A DNA stretch of 64,000 nucleotides from Gemella morbillorum (GCF_900476045.1 NZ_LS483440.1:620001-684000), one strand, 5' to 3'; shown: positions 1-8,212, counted from the first letter of the stretch. The notes: generated by a model from the sequence alone, not told the origin. Numbers and translations are program-made.

Positions 1-1
1 T

Positions 2-430
2 AGCGAAAAAATAGATGAAGTAATAAAAAATGGGAAGGCTTTAGAAATTTTAAAAGACTTTATAGATCTTAGTGGGGGAGATGGACAGGTAGTTAATAAC
101 TATAAGTTATTACCAGAACCAAAATCAATAATTGAAGTTTATTCAACTAAAGATGGTTTTGTAGAAAAAATTAAGGCTGAGGAAATAGGTAAGGCTGCTA
201 TGGTTATAGGTGCCGGGCGCGCAACGAAAGAAGATGAAATAGACCATGCAGTAGGAATATTACTAAAGAAAAAAGTAGGAGACCTAGTAAAAAAAGGTGA
301 CCTAATAGCAGAAATTCATTATAATGATGATAAAAATATAGAACAAAGCAGGGCTATGATTATAGATGCATATGTCGTTGGTTCTAAAGAACAAAAAGGT
401 ATAAAAAATATTTTAGAAATAATAGAATAG
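2..430 (+). CDS. pdp: Pyrimidine-nucleoside phosphorylase, C-terminal part (5' end outside window)
   Basis: The frame is open from base 2 and ends at a TAG at 428-430, so only about the last 142 residues are present. The segment around [12 protein letters not shown], then [21 protein letters not shown] and [17 protein letters not shown], is the C-terminal barrel-sandwich domain of thymidine/pyrimidine-nucleoside phosphorylases. The enzyme splits uridine or thymidine with phosphate into base and (deoxy)ribose-1-phosphate. Ten bases separate it from deoC, which consumes the resulting deoxyribose phosphate after isomerisation, so the two look like one salvage operon. The ATG at 200 is internal, not the true start. 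The catalytic N-terminal half is not visible. Confidence 0.9.
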   Translation, partial: SEKIDEVIKNGKALEILKDFIDLSGGDGQVVNNYKLLPEPKSIIEVYSTKDGFVEKIKAEEIGKAAMVIGAGRATKEDEIDHAVGILLKKKVGDLVKKGDLIAEIHYNDDKNIEQSRAMIIDAYVVGSKEQKGIKNILEIIE

Positions 431-440
431 AGGTAGAAAT

Positions 441-1079
441 ATGGAATTAAATAAATATATTGATCATACTATATTAAAAGCAACAGCAAGTCAAAAAGAT
501 ATAGAAAAATTATGTGCAGAAGCGGCTGAACATAAGTTTTATAGTGTTTGTGTCAATGGTTGCTATGTGAAAGATGCTAAAAAATACTTGGAAGGAACAG
601 ATGTGAAAGTTGCAGCTGTAGTTGGATTCCCGCTAGGAGCAATGACAACAGCAGCTAAAGTTTTTGAAGCGAAAGAAGCAATAGAAAATGGTGCTAGTGA
701 GATTGACATGGTTATAAATGTCGCTAAGTTGCAAGATGGAGAATATGGATATGTTGAAGAAGAAATCCGTCAAATAAAAGAAGCTATAGGAAAAAATGTT
801 TTGAAAGTTATAATAGAAACATGCTACCTTAGTGATGAAGAAAAAGTTAAGGCTTGTGAATTATCATTGAAGGCAAAAGCTGATTTTGTTAAAACTTCAA
901 CTGGGTTTGGTACAGGTGGTGCAACATTTGAAGATGTCAAGCTTATGAAAAGTGTTGTAGGAAACCACGCAAAAGTAAAAGCTAGCGGTGGTGTAAAAGA
1001 TAAAGAAACTGCTGAAAAATATGTTGAATTAGGTGCAGAGCGTTTGGGCACAAGTTCAGGTATTGAAATAATAAAATAA
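441..1079 (+). CDS. deoC: Deoxyribose-phosphate aldolase DeoC
   Basis: A 212-residue protein of full family length. It cleaves 2-deoxyribose-5-phosphate to glyceraldehyde-3-phosphate and acetaldehyde in the cytoplasm. The N-terminal [12 protein letters not shown], the EIDMVIN segment (Asp89), the Schiff-base lysine in VKTSTGF (Lys151) and the KASGG motif (Lys180) are the class I aldolase signatures. The start ATG is preceded by AGAGGTAG. It follows the phosphorylase by 10 bp and is the last gene before a strong terminator, which fits a deoxynucleoside catabolic operon. Confidence 0.97.
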   Translation: MELNKYIDHTILKATASQKDIEKLCAEAAEHKFYSVCVNGCYVKDAKKYLEGTDVKVAAVVGFPLGAMTTAAKVFEAKEAIENGASEIDMVINVAKLQDGEYGYVEEEIRQIKEAIGKNVLKVIIETCYLSDEEKVKACELSLKAKADFVKTSTGFGTGGATFEDVKLMKSVVGNHAKVKASGGVKDKETAEKYVELGAERLGTSSGIEIIK

Positions 1080-1089
1080 TTAAGATAAT

Positions 1090-1137
1090 AAAAAGGTTAG
1101 CTTAGTGTTTAAATTAATGATTAAGCTAACCTTTTTA
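1090..1137 (+). terminator. Rho-independent terminator after deoC
   Basis: A 15-bp perfect inverted repeat (1090-1104 with 1122-1136) whose 3' arm ends in five T. It closes the pdp-deoC operon. Confidence 0.9.
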
Positions 1138-1148
1138 ATTGTTTTTTA

Positions 1149-1289
1149 TAGCTTATTAGCGGTATTTATTGTATAATAGAAAATGGTTTATTGTGTACAT
1201 CAAATACTAGAGGAACTTAGTATTTTAATATTTGAAGCGTGAATCATAAGAAATTCACAATGGAGATAAAAATAAAAAGGAGATTTTTT
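1149..1289 (+). promoter_or_regulatory. Promoter and structured 5' leader of the helicase gene
   Basis: TATAAT at 1172-1177 is a consensus -10; the -35 (TAGCTT, 1149-1154) is weak. The roughly 105-nt leader that follows can fold two hairpins: AAATACTA/TAGTATTT (1202-1225) and GTGAAT/ATTCAC (1239-1258). The RBS AAAAAGGAG lies at 1274-1282. Long structured leaders are known for cold-inducible DEAD-box helicase genes; regulation here is inference. Confidence 0.55.
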
Positions 1290-2621
1290 ATGTTATCAAA
1301 GTCATTTGAACAATATAAATTTAATGAATTTGTAAATAAAGCAATAGTAGATTTAAAATTTGATAATCCTACAAAAATTCAAGAAAGAGTATTCTCACCT
1401 GTATTAAAAGGTAAAAATATTGTGGCAAAATCGCAAACAGGAAGTGGGAAAAGTCACTCTTTCCTATTACCAATTTTTAGTAAGCTAAATGTAGAAAAGA
1501 AAAAGACTCAAAGTATAATTTTGGCGCCAACACGAGAATTATCTCGTCAACTTTATGATATGGCAGTCCATATTGCAGAGTTTAGTGAAGATGATATAAA
1601 AATTACGCTATGCATTGGTGGTCAAGATTTGAATCGAGATATAGAAAGAGTATCAAATGCACCACACATTATAATCGGAACGCCTACTCGTGTTTTAGAA
1701 TTAGATCGTGCAAGTGCTCTTGCTATTAAAGAAGTAGAGACTTTAGTTATCGATGAATGTGATATGATGATTGATTTAGGTTTTATGGAAGATATTGATA
1801 AAATTTCTAAACGTACTGCAGAAAACTGTCAATTCTTAGTATTTTCAGCAACTATTCCTACTCAAATGAATCATTTCTTAAAAAAATATTTGAAAAATGC
1901 TCAATATATCGAAGTTGATAATGCGAAATTTGGAAAAATTGAATACATTCTAATTCCAGAAAAAAGTTCAACGCGTTTAGAAAAACTATATGAAATTACA
2001 ACAGTTATTAATCCTTATTTAGCACTTATTTTTGCGAATAAAAAAACAGAAGTTGAGGAAGTAAGTAATTATTTAATTTCAAAAGGACTAAATGTTGGAG
2101 TTCTTCACGGAGATTTAACACCACGTGAACGAAAACAAATGCAACGTCGTATTAATAATTTAGATTTTACTTATGTAGTTGCTAGTGATTTAATGAGTCG
2201 AGGAATCGATATTGAAGGTGTTAGCCATGTAATTAACTATAATATTCCTAATGATTTAGACTTCTTTATTCATAGAGCTGGACGTACAGGGCGTGCTGGT
2301 TTAAATGGCGATTGTATTACAATCTACAATAATAAAGATGAAGAAAAATTACAAATTCTTGAAAGCCGAGGAATAGAATTTAATCACCAAGATATAAAAA
2401 ATGGTGAGTTTATTGAAACTAAAGATAGAAATAAACGTCAAAGTAGAAAAAAAGTTGTTGCTGATCATAATTTAACGGAAAAATTAAAATCAAAAGTGCG
2501 TGTTTCTAAAAAAGTTAAACCAGGTTATAAGAAAAAATATAAATATAAAATGGATAAACTTAAACAAAAAGAAAGAAGAAAATTCGCTAAAAGAAGTAAT
2601 AAAGCAAATAGAGGTAAATAA
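1290..2621 (+). CDS. cshB: DEAD-box RNA helicase, CshB-like
   Basis: A 443-residue superfamily 2 RNA helicase. The Q-motif region (FDNPTKIQ), Walker A ([10 protein letters not shown], residues 46-55), PTREL, a DECD box instead of DEAD, SAT, and [10 protein letters not shown] are all present in order. The C-terminal tail is very basic, as in helicases acting on ribosome assembly or cold-stress mRNA. The ATG at 1290 sits 7 bases after AAAAAGGAG; the in-frame GTG at 1239 has no RBS and falls inside a leader hairpin. The stop overlaps the nfo start (TAATG). The same cshB-nfo pairing occurs in Bacillus, which supports the CshB assignment over CshA. Confidence 0.9.
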   Translation: MLSKSFEQYKFNEFVNKAIVDLKFDNPTKIQERVFSPVLKGKNIVAKSQTGSGKSHSFLLPIFSKLNVEKKKTQSIILAPTRELSRQLYDMAVHIAEFSEDDIKITLCIGGQDLNRDIERVSNAPHIIIGTPTRVLELDRASALAIKEVETLVIDECDMMIDLGFMEDIDKISKRTAENCQFLVFSATIPTQMNHFLKKYLKNAQYIEVDNAKFGKIEYILIPEKSSTRLEKLYEITTVINPYLALIFANKKTEVEEVSNYLISKGLNVGVLHGDLTPRERKQMQRRINNLDFTYVVASDLMSRGIDIEGVSHVINYNIPNDLDFFIHRAGRTGRAGLNGDCITIYNNKDEEKLQILESRGIEFNHQDIKNGEFIETKDRNKRQSRKKVVADHNLTEKLKSKVRVSKKVKPGYKKKYKYKMDKLKQKERRKFAKRSNKANRGK

Positions 2622-3496
2622 TGAAAAATTTAAAGATTGGATCTCATGTATCAATGTCTGGGAAAGACATGATGTTAGGCTCTGTTAAAGAAGCAGCGAG
2701 CTATAGCAGTGATACATTTATGATTTATACAGGTGCTCCTCAAAATACGAGAAGAAAATCTATTGATGAATTACGTATTGATGAAGCGCATAAGGCAATG
2801 GAAGAAAACAATATTAGTGATATAGTAGTACACGCTCCGTATATAATTAATCTTGCTAATACAATAAAGCCTGATATTTATCAGTTAGCTGTTGACTTTT
2901 TACGATTGGAAATAGAAAGAACTGAAAAAATTGGTGCTAAAAATATAGTTTTACACCCAGGTTCTCATGTTAAAGCTGGTGCTGATGTTGGTATAGCTAG
3001 TATAATAAAAGGACTTAATGAAGTTTTAACAAAAGATATGAAAACAAATATCGCTCTTGAAGTAATGGCTGGTAAGGGTAGTGAGTGTGGACGAACATTT
3101 GATGAAATTGCAAAAATAATCGACGGTGTAACTTTAAATGAAAAGCTTACTGTTACTTTCGATACATGCCATGTCTTTGAAGGTGGGTATGACATAGTAA
3201 ACAACCTTGATGAAGTACTAACTGAGTTTGATAAAATAGTAGGGCTTGATCGTATTCAAGTTTTACATATCAATGACAGTAAAAATACTTTAGGAGCACA
3301 TAAAGATCGCCACGAAAACATTGGTTATGGTGGAATTGGTTTTGAAGCAATTAATCGTATAGTTCATTTACAAGAGTTCACTAATATTCCGAAAATCCTA
3401 GAAACACCATGGTATGGTGAAAATAAGGACATAGCACCGTATAAAGATGAAATAGCTATGTTAAGAAGTGGAGAATTTATAGATTTCAAAAAATAA
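2621..3496 (+). CDS. nfo: Endonuclease IV (AP endonuclease)
   Basis: A 291-residue TIM-barrel AP endonuclease that cleaves DNA 5' of abasic sites in base excision repair. It begins [13 protein letters not shown], and carries the metal ligands in [37 protein letters not shown] and KDRHENIG, with ILETPW near the end. The full set of zinc-binding His/Asp/Glu motifs is visible, so it should be active. It overlaps the upstream helicase stop by one base, implying translational coupling. Confidence 0.96.
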   Translation: MKNLKIGSHVSMSGKDMMLGSVKEAASYSSDTFMIYTGAPQNTRRKSIDELRIDEAHKAMEENNISDIVVHAPYIINLANTIKPDIYQLAVDFLRLEIERTEKIGAKNIVLHPGSHVKAGADVGIASIIKGLNEVLTKDMKTNIALEVMAGKGSECGRTFDEIAKIIDGVTLNEKLTVTFDTCHVFEGGYDIVNNLDEVLTEFDKIVGLDRIQVLHINDSKNTLGAHKDRHENIGYGGIGFEAINRIVHLQEFTNIPKILETPWYGENKDIAPYKDEIAMLRSGEFIDFKK

Positions 3497-3511
3497 ATTT
3501 TGGAGGTTATT

Positions 3512-3961
3512 ATGACAACAACAGAAGAAAAAGTTGATAGAATCATGAAGCTTTTAAAAGAAAAAGGATATAAATATACAGATAAAAGAAAGTCTATGGT
3601 AAAGTTGTTAGTAACTGAAGATAGATATATAAATGCAAAGTTTGTGTCGGAAACCTTAGGAAAGGTTTATCCAGGGCTAAGTTTTGATACGATATACCGT
3701 AATCTAAGTACTTATGAAGAACTAGGAATTTTAGAAACTACAGAGATAAAGGGTGAAAAATATTTTAAAATAGGATGTTTAGAAGAAGATCATCACCATC
3801 ATCACCACATTTGCTTAGGGTGTGGTAAAGCAAAAATTATACATATTCATGTCTGTGATAATCTAAAAATTGATGAATTAAAAGGATATAGGATTGATGG
3901 TCACAAATTTGAAGTATATGGACTGTGCCCTAAATGCTTAGAAAAAGAGGAAAATAAATAA
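3512..3961 (+). CDS. Fur-family metalloregulator (Zur- or PerR-like)
   Basis: A 149-residue transcription regulator with an N-terminal winged helix (KYTDKRKSMV, then SFDTIYRNLSTYEELG) and a C-terminal metal-binding domain. Two CxxC pairs (C101/C104 and C139/C142) form the structural zinc site. An unbroken run of six histidines (94-99) sits in the regulatory metal site. The ATG at 3512 follows GGAGG at 3502-3506; the TTG at 3500 lies on top of that RBS and is rejected. Placement after cshB-nfo parallels Bacillus, where the nearby family member is Zur, but which metal is sensed cannot be read here. The next gene begins within its stop codon. Confidence 0.88.
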   Translation: MTTTEEKVDRIMKLLKEKGYKYTDKRKSMVKLLVTEDRYINAKFVSETLGKVYPGLSFDTIYRNLSTYEELGILETTEIKGEKYFKIGCLEEDHHHHHHICLGCGKAKIIHIHVCDNLKIDELKGYRIDGHKFEVYGLCPKCLEKEENK

Positions 3962-4884
3962 TGTTTGAGGGTATATTGCCGATTTATAAGCAACGTGGAA
4001 TAACTAGTCATGATGTTGTTTTCAAAGCAAGAAAAATCCTAAAAATGAAGAAAATAGGACATGCAGGTACGCTAGATCCAGAAGTAGATGGGGTATTACT
4101 ACTTTTATTAGGCGGAGCAACTAAAGTTAGTGATTACGCTATGGATTTGGGTAAAAGCTATCGTGCGGAAGTATGTTTAGGTATTAAAACAACTACTGAA
4201 GATTTGACTGGCGAAGTGTTAGAAGAATGTAACATTGATGATATCGATATAGATAAAATAAAAGATATTTTACAAACCTTGATTGGGGAAATTGAACAAA
4301 CTCCGCCAATTTACTCAGCTGTAAAGGTGAAAGGAAAAAAACTTTATGAATACGCACGCGCAGGAAAGTTTGATGTAGAAATTCCGTCAAGAAAAGTTAA
4401 TATCTATGATGTTGAGTTTATTGAGGGTAGTGATTATTATAAAGATAATAAATTTTATTTTTCTATTAATATCTCTTGCGGGAAAGGAACTTATGTCAGA
4501 ACTATAGCTACTGATATTGGTAAAAAATTGAATTTACCGAGTACAATGAGTAAGCTAACAAGGACTCGTAGTGGGAAAATAGAATTAGATAATTGTTTAA
4601 CACTTTTAGAAGTAGAACAATTACTTGAAAAAAATAAGCTAGAAGAAAAGTTATTAAAAAAAGAATATGCCTTAGAGGAATATCAGTTTGTAGAAATTCC
4701 TAAATTTAGGGCGCAACAAGTTATGAATGGACTTAGATTTAGAAAAAATCAATTCCCAGACTATGATTTTACAGATGGAATAGTATTCACATATGAAAAC
4801 GAGGCAATAGCTATTTATTATCTGAAAAATCCAGATGATGAATTATTACATGTGAAAACTACATTTCCAAAAATAATAGAGTAG
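3961..4884 (+). CDS. truB: tRNA pseudouridine-55 synthase TruB
   Basis: A 307-residue enzyme that makes pseudouridine 55 in the T-loop of tRNA. The catalytic motif GHAGTLDPEVDGVL places the nucleophilic aspartate at Asp39. IYSAVKVKGKKLYEYAR and SCGKGTYVRTIATDIG are the other family motifs, and a PUA-like C-terminal domain follows. The start overlaps the preceding stop (TAATG). In Bacilli truB, ribF and rpsO are commonly adjacent, as here. Confidence 0.96.
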   Translation: MFEGILPIYKQRGITSHDVVFKARKILKMKKIGHAGTLDPEVDGVLLLLLGGATKVSDYAMDLGKSYRAEVCLGIKTTTEDLTGEVLEECNIDDIDIDKIKDILQTLIGEIEQTPPIYSAVKVKGKKLYEYARAGKFDVEIPSRKVNIYDVEFIEGSDYYKDNKFYFSINISCGKGTYVRTIATDIGKKLNLPSTMSKLTRTRSGKIELDNCLTLLEVEQLLEKNKLEEKLLKKEYALEEYQFVEIPKFRAQQVMNGLRFRKNQFPDYDFTDGIVFTYENEAIAIYYLKNPDDELLHVKTTFPKIIE

Positions 4885-4895
4885 GTAAATAAGAA

Positions 4896-5813
4896 ATGAA
4901 AATTTTTAATATTTCTGATTACAATATAATAGAAAAAAGTAATAAAAAGAGGATAGCTGCATTGGGTTTTTTTGATGGGGTTCATAAAGCTCATCAAAAG
5001 ATAATTTCTGAAATGGTATCAGAAGCCAGGGAAGGATATGTACCAACAGTAATTACACTAGATAAAAGTCCAAAAGAGTATTTTGCAAAATCTAAAGAAG
5101 AATCTTTAACTCCATTAAAAAAGAAATCGAAAATTTTTGAAGAACTTGGTGTAGAGGAAGTTTATTATTTGGAGTTTAATGAACAATTACAAAATTTAGA
5201 AGCAATAGAATTTATTGATAAAATTTTAAAAAAATTAAAGGTTGAAAAGGTCTTTTTCGGGTATGATTATAAATATGGTGTAAAAGGTTCGGGCACACCA
5301 GAAATGATTCTAGATTCTGGAATAAAGGTTAGTATTCACGAAAAGGAAGAGATAGAGCATCATAAGATATCAACAACAACTTTAAAAAGCTTTGTTATAA
5401 ATAATGATTTTGTTTCATATATTAAATTTTCAGGTAGAGCATATTCTATTGTTGGTACAGTAATAAAAGGTAAACAATTAGGTAGAACAATTAATTTTCC
5501 AACAGCTAATCTAGATTTAACAGAAAATTATTTATTACCAAAAACGAACGGAGTTTATCTTACTAAAACTATGGTTGGTAAAAAAATATATAAATCATTA
5601 ACAAATATAGGATATAATCCAACTGTATCAGGCATTAAAGATAAAAAATCTATAGAGACTCATATTTTAGATTTTGATGAAGATATTTATGGAGAAAAAA
5701 TAGAAGTATATTTTTATGAGTTTCTCCGACCTGAAAAAAAATTTGATAGTTTTAATCATTTAAAAGAACAACTGCAAATAGATAAGGATGTTTGTGAAAA
5801 AAAGATATTTTAA
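4896..5813 (+). CDS. ribF: Bifunctional riboflavin kinase / FAD synthetase RibF
   Basis: A 305-residue bifunctional enzyme that phosphorylates riboflavin to FMN and adenylylates FMN to FAD. The N-terminal nucleotidyltransferase half carries GFFDGVHKAHQ; the C-terminal flavokinase half carries GRTINFPTANLDL, TNIGYNPT and ETHILDFDEDIYG. It lies 11 bp after truB and ends just before the rpsO promoter. Length and domains are typical. Confidence 0.95.
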   Translation: MKIFNISDYNIIEKSNKKRIAALGFFDGVHKAHQKIISEMVSEAREGYVPTVITLDKSPKEYFAKSKEESLTPLKKKSKIFEELGVEEVYYLEFNEQLQNLEAIEFIDKILKKLKVEKVFFGYDYKYGVKGSGTPEMILDSGIKVSIHEKEEIEHHKISTTTLKSFVINNDFVSYIKFSGRAYSIVGTVIKGKQLGRTINFPTANLDLTENYLLPKTNGVYLTKTMVGKKIYKSLTNIGYNPTVSGIKDKKSIETHILDFDEDIYGEKIEVYFYEFLRPEKKFDSFNHLKEQLQIDKDVCEKKIF

Positions 5814-5824
5814 AATTTTTCCAC

Positions 5825-5853
5825 TTGAAATTAATAAAAAAATAGTGTACAAT
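5825..5853 (+). promoter_or_regulatory. rpsO promoter
   Basis: TTGAAA (5825-5830), 17-bp spacer, TACAAT (5848-5853): a good sigma-A promoter directly upstream of the rpsO leader. Confidence 0.8.
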
Positions 5854-5859
5854 AACTAA

Positions 5860-5941
5860 AGTTCCTTATTCGTGGTCTAGAAACACTCCAGATTCTATAC
5901 TAGGATTAAGGGGAAAATAAAATTATATGGAGGAAATTGCA
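5860..5941 (+). promoter_or_regulatory. rpsO 5' leader, possible S15 autoregulatory element
   Basis: An approximately 80-nt leader with short complementary segments (TCTAG near 5876 with CTAGG near 5900) and the RBS ATGGAGGA before the ATG at 5942. Ribosomal protein S15 represses its own mRNA through structured leaders in several bacteria; that this leader does so is inference. It contains the 11-mer CTAGGATTAAG (5900-5910), which recurs in the 3' end of rpsO and the phage att core. Confidence 0.4.
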
Positions 5942-6214
5942 ATGGCAGCAATTAGTCAAGAAAGAAAACAAGAAATTATCGCTAAATATCGTACTCATGA
6001 ATCAGATACTGGTTCTCCAGAAGTACAAATCGCAGTATTAACTGCAGAAATTGATGCTTTAACTGAGCACTTAAACACTCATAAAAAAGATCACGCAGGT
6101 CGTCGTGGATTACTTAAAAAAGTTTTCCGTCGTCGTCACTTACTAGACTATTTAATTAAAAAAGATATCCAAAGATACCGTGAATTAATTAAATCTCTAG
6201 GATTAAGAAGATAA
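5942..6214 (+). CDS. rpsO: 30S ribosomal protein S15
   Basis: A 90-residue protein binding 16S rRNA helices 20-22. [35 protein letters not shown] and the ending [13 protein letters not shown] are diagnostic. The ATG at 5942 follows a good RBS; the upstream ATG at 5927 overlaps that RBS. The last six codons and the stop fall in the 27-bp att core, so the C-terminus is supplied by phage DNA after integration but is unchanged in sequence. Confidence 0.97.
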   Translation: MAAISQERKQEIIAKYRTHESDTGSPEVQIAVLTAEIDALTEHLNTHKKDHAGRRGLLKKVFRRRHLLDYLIKKDIQRYRELIKSLGLRR

Positions 6215-6221
6215 TTTTTTA
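6195..6221. repeat. attL core (27 bp)
   Basis: Left copy of the direct repeat, containing ctaggattaagaagataatt. It covers the last codons and stop of rpsO. It differs from the right copy only outside 6195-6221. Confidence 0.93.
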
Positions 6222-6230
6222 AATACTTAT

Positions 6231-6268
6231 AGGAAAGCCGTTTGAGACACTTCGGCTTTCCTTTTTTT
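6231..6268 (+). terminator. Phage-supplied terminator for rpsO
   Basis: A perfect 10-bp stem, AGGAAAGCCG (6231-6240) with CGGCTTTCCT (6253-6262), followed by a T tract to 6268. It lies inside the prophage, just after the att core, and replaces the chromosomal terminator now displaced to 47497-47530. Confidence 0.88.
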
Positions 6269-6273
6269 ATCGA

Positions 6274-6292
6274 TTGTAACGGAATTGTAACG
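6274..6292. repeat. Candidate integrase arm-type sites, left end
   Basis: Two direct TTGTAACG octamers (6274-6281 and 6285-6292) 11 bp apart. A matching pair with the same spacing and orientation occurs near attR (47345-47363). Paired short repeats flanking an att core are typical of arm sites of tyrosine integrases. Confidence 0.55.
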
Positions 6293-6299
6293 ACTTTTA

Positions 6300-7436
6300 T
6301 TACATCTCCATATATTTAGCAAAATCATTACCTAAATTATCTTTTTGTAATTGTGTAACGTGAGTATATATATTCATAGTAGTTTGAATATCTGAATGAC
6401 CTAACCTATGTTGTACAGCTTTAATACTCATATTACCACTTTCAAATAGCAAAGAAGCGTGAGTATGACGAAAACCATGTATTTTTATTAATTTAAAATT
6501 ATGTTGATTACATATCTTTTTTAATGTATAGTTAGGGAAAAATATCCATTTAAAACCATTCTGACTATTACAAAATACAAGTTGTTTAGTTTTTGGAATA
6601 ATGCCAAGTTTTAAAAATTCTTCTCGTTGTTTTAATTTCCATAATCTTAACAACCGTGCAGTTTCTGTATCTATAGAAACATTCCTAATACTACTTTTAC
6701 TTTTTGGTGTTTGGATAACAACAGCAGTTTTTGTACTTGCTAAAGTTTTATTTATATCAATAGTGTTTTCTGAAAAATTAATATCATTCCACGTTAACGC
6801 CAGTATTTCACCTTTTCTTGCTCCAGTAAATGCAAGTAGTCTAAATAGAACTTTCCATTCAGTATTATTGTAGCTGTCTACTATTTCAAGGAATTGTTTT
6901 AATTCATTTTTAGTATAGTATAAAGTATCTTCACTTTTAGTTTTTTCGTTTCTTTTGGGAATAGTTGCATTATCCATAGGATTGAACTGGATAATTTGCA
7001 TTTTAACAGCATATTTTAAGATTAAACTTGTATAACTTTTCAACTTTTTTACATGACTATAAGAAAAGTCTTTATTTTTGTTTAAATATTTTTGACAAAA
7101 AAGAGTAGTTATCTTTTTTACTTTTACATTCCCAAAATACTCTAATATATGCTGTAATACGTTTTGTGTAACATACAGTGAACTAGGTTTGACGGTATCC
7201 TTATAACTTTGAAACCATAATTCATATAACTCATAAAAGCTGATATCATTACTGTTAATGTAATTCTTATTATCATATTCTGTTCGTAAGTTTGCTATGT
7301 ATATTTCAGTTTCACGTTTTGTTTTAAAGCCTGACTTTGATTTTCTTATTTCTTTACCGGTTAGTGGATCTATACCAATGTAAATATTTCGAAATTTATA
7401 AAATTTCTTTCCGTTTTTTTCATATTGTTTAATCAT
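6300..7436 (-). CDS. int: Phage site-specific integrase (tyrosine recombinase)
   Basis: A 378-residue tyrosine recombinase. The N-terminal AP2-like arm-binding region (KFYKFRNIYIGIDPLTGKE) is followed by a SAM-like core-binding domain (residues about 65-150) and a catalytic domain with Arg207 (TGARKGE), a lysine near 245-247, His320/Arg323 (HGFRHTH), His347 (LGHSD) and nucleophile Tyr357 (MNIYTHV). All catalytic residues are present. It reads toward attL, 80 bp from the core. The start ATG is preceded by AGAAAGGA. Confidence 0.96.
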   Translation of the reverse strand: MIKQYEKNGKKFYKFRNIYIGIDPLTGKEIRKSKSGFKTKRETEIYIANLRTEYDNKNYINSNDISFYELYELWFQSYKDTVKPSSLYVTQNVLQHILEYFGNVKVKKITTLFCQKYLNKNKDFSYSHVKKLKSYTSLILKYAVKMQIIQFNPMDNATIPKRNEKTKSEDTLYYTKNELKQFLEIVDSYNNTEWKVLFRLLAFTGARKGEILALTWNDINFSENTIDINKTLASTKTAVVIQTPKSKSSIRNVSIDTETARLLRLWKLKQREEFLKLGIIPKTKQLVFCNSQNGFKWIFFPNYTLKKICNQHNFKLIKIHGFRHTHASLLFESGNMSIKAVQHRLGHSDIQTTMNIYTHVTQLQKDNLGNDFAKYMEM

Positions 7437-7455
7437 TTTTCATCATTTCCTTTCT

Positions 7456-7483
7456 ATCTAGCACATATCAAAGAAATTAATGA
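7456..7483. repeat. 28-bp repeat, copy A (upstream of int)
   Basis: Contains tctagcacatatcaaagaa. 27 of 28 bases match copy B at 10159-10186, and 17 bases match an inverted copy C at 47314-47330. It lies in the int leader. Confidence 0.75.
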
Positions 7484-7512
7484 TTGAATTGATATTATGT
7501 ATATGATATAAT
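7484..7512 (+). promoter_or_regulatory. Strong promoter reading away from int
   Basis: TTGAAT (7484-7489), 17-bp spacer, TATAAT (7507-7512) with an extended -10 TGA. It faces right, against the int and lipoprotein genes, and has no ORF behind it; it appears to drive the small RNA below. Confidence 0.65.
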
Positions 7513-7517
7513 ATACA

Positions 7518-7632
7518 CATCTTAAGTAGTTTTGAGAGATCTATTAATATATGACGATATATTAATTCTCGAAACGGACTTACTGTTATTAAAAAACTCT
7601 CTAACTCTTGGCGGGGTGCAGGGAGTTTTTTT
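7518..7632 (+). ncRNA. Candidate prophage small RNA between int and the lipoprotein gene
   Basis: About 115 nt from a near-consensus promoter to a terminator. The 5' two thirds fold into one long hairpin: UAAGU/ACUUA, then GUUUUGAGA/UCUCGAAAC (one G-U), a five-base bulge GAUCU, then the perfect AUUAAUAUAU/AUAUAUUAAU capped by GACG (7530-7559 being its core). The 3' end is a 12-bp terminator stem with a 17-nt loop. Only a four-codon ORF is present. Function unknown. Confidence 0.55.
7591..7632. terminator. Bidirectional terminator
   Basis: AAAAAACTCTCT (7591-7602) pairs with AGGGAGTTTTTT (ending 7632). A/T tracts on both sides let it stop the rightward small RNA and the leftward lipoprotein transcript. 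Confidence 0.75.
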
Positions 7633-7653
7633 GTATTGCAATCTGCAATACAG

Positions 7654-8154
7654 CTATTTTAAATTTAATTTTTCTTTAGATTCCACATGAATATATGCTT
7701 TTTCTTTTTCGTCCCATAAATACATACTGTTTGTTGGAGTTGAAACATCAAATCTTTCTTTTTGAGATACATTTATTTCAAAAGCTCTGTAGTTGATAGA
7801 TTCGTTTGTTCCTGCAGATATTATTGCTTTTTGCGTACTTTCGTTGTATATTATTAGAAATTTTTGATGATAAGCATCTCTTTTTTCTTCCCATGCTTTG
7901 ATGAAATTATTAATCTTCTCATCTGTCAATCCAGACCATTCTTGAGAATTTAATTTGATTATTCCAAAACTTATGTATTTTATATTTGGATCTTTTCTAT
8001 TTTCATATTTAATATTCTCAACAGTTAATTTCTCTTTTTGCTCTTCTTTTTGTTCTTTTTTTGTCTCTTCTTTATTCTCTGTTTTTGATGAACACCCCGT
8101 CAATGTTATTGATCCTGTTAATATTAAACTTAATAATAACCTACTTTTTTTCAT
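7654..8154 (-). CDS. Prophage lipoprotein in the lysogeny module (possible superinfection exclusion)
   Basis: A 166-residue protein with a lipoprotein signal peptide: MKKSRLLLSLILTGSITLTGC, lipobox LTGC. A charged Lys/Glu linker (about residues 23-45) follows, then a globular domain of unknown family. The start has a good RBS (AAAGGAG, 8 bases upstream). Its position between int and the repressor, in the lysogenic direction, matches lipoproteins of streptococcal phages such as Ltp of TP-J34 that block entry of related phages. That role is inferred from location and type, not from a recognised domain. Confidence 0.75.
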   Translation of the reverse strand: MKKSRLLLSLILTGSITLTGCSSKTENKEETKKEQKEEQKEKLTVENIKYENRKDPNIKYISFGIIKLNSQEWSGLTDEKINNFIKAWEEKRDAYHQKFLIIYNESTQKAIISAGTNESINYRAFEINVSQKERFDVSTPTNSMYLWDEKEKAYIHVESKEKLNLK

Positions 8155-8212
8155 TGTATTTCTCCTTTGTATATTTTGGCGGTTTTAAACCATAATGGAT
8201 AGCTAGTTAACT

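Noticed and set aside
1239..1289. Upstream GTG start adding 17 residues to the helicase
   Set aside because: No RBS, lies within a leader hairpin, and the ATG at 1290 has AAAAAGGAG at ideal spacing.
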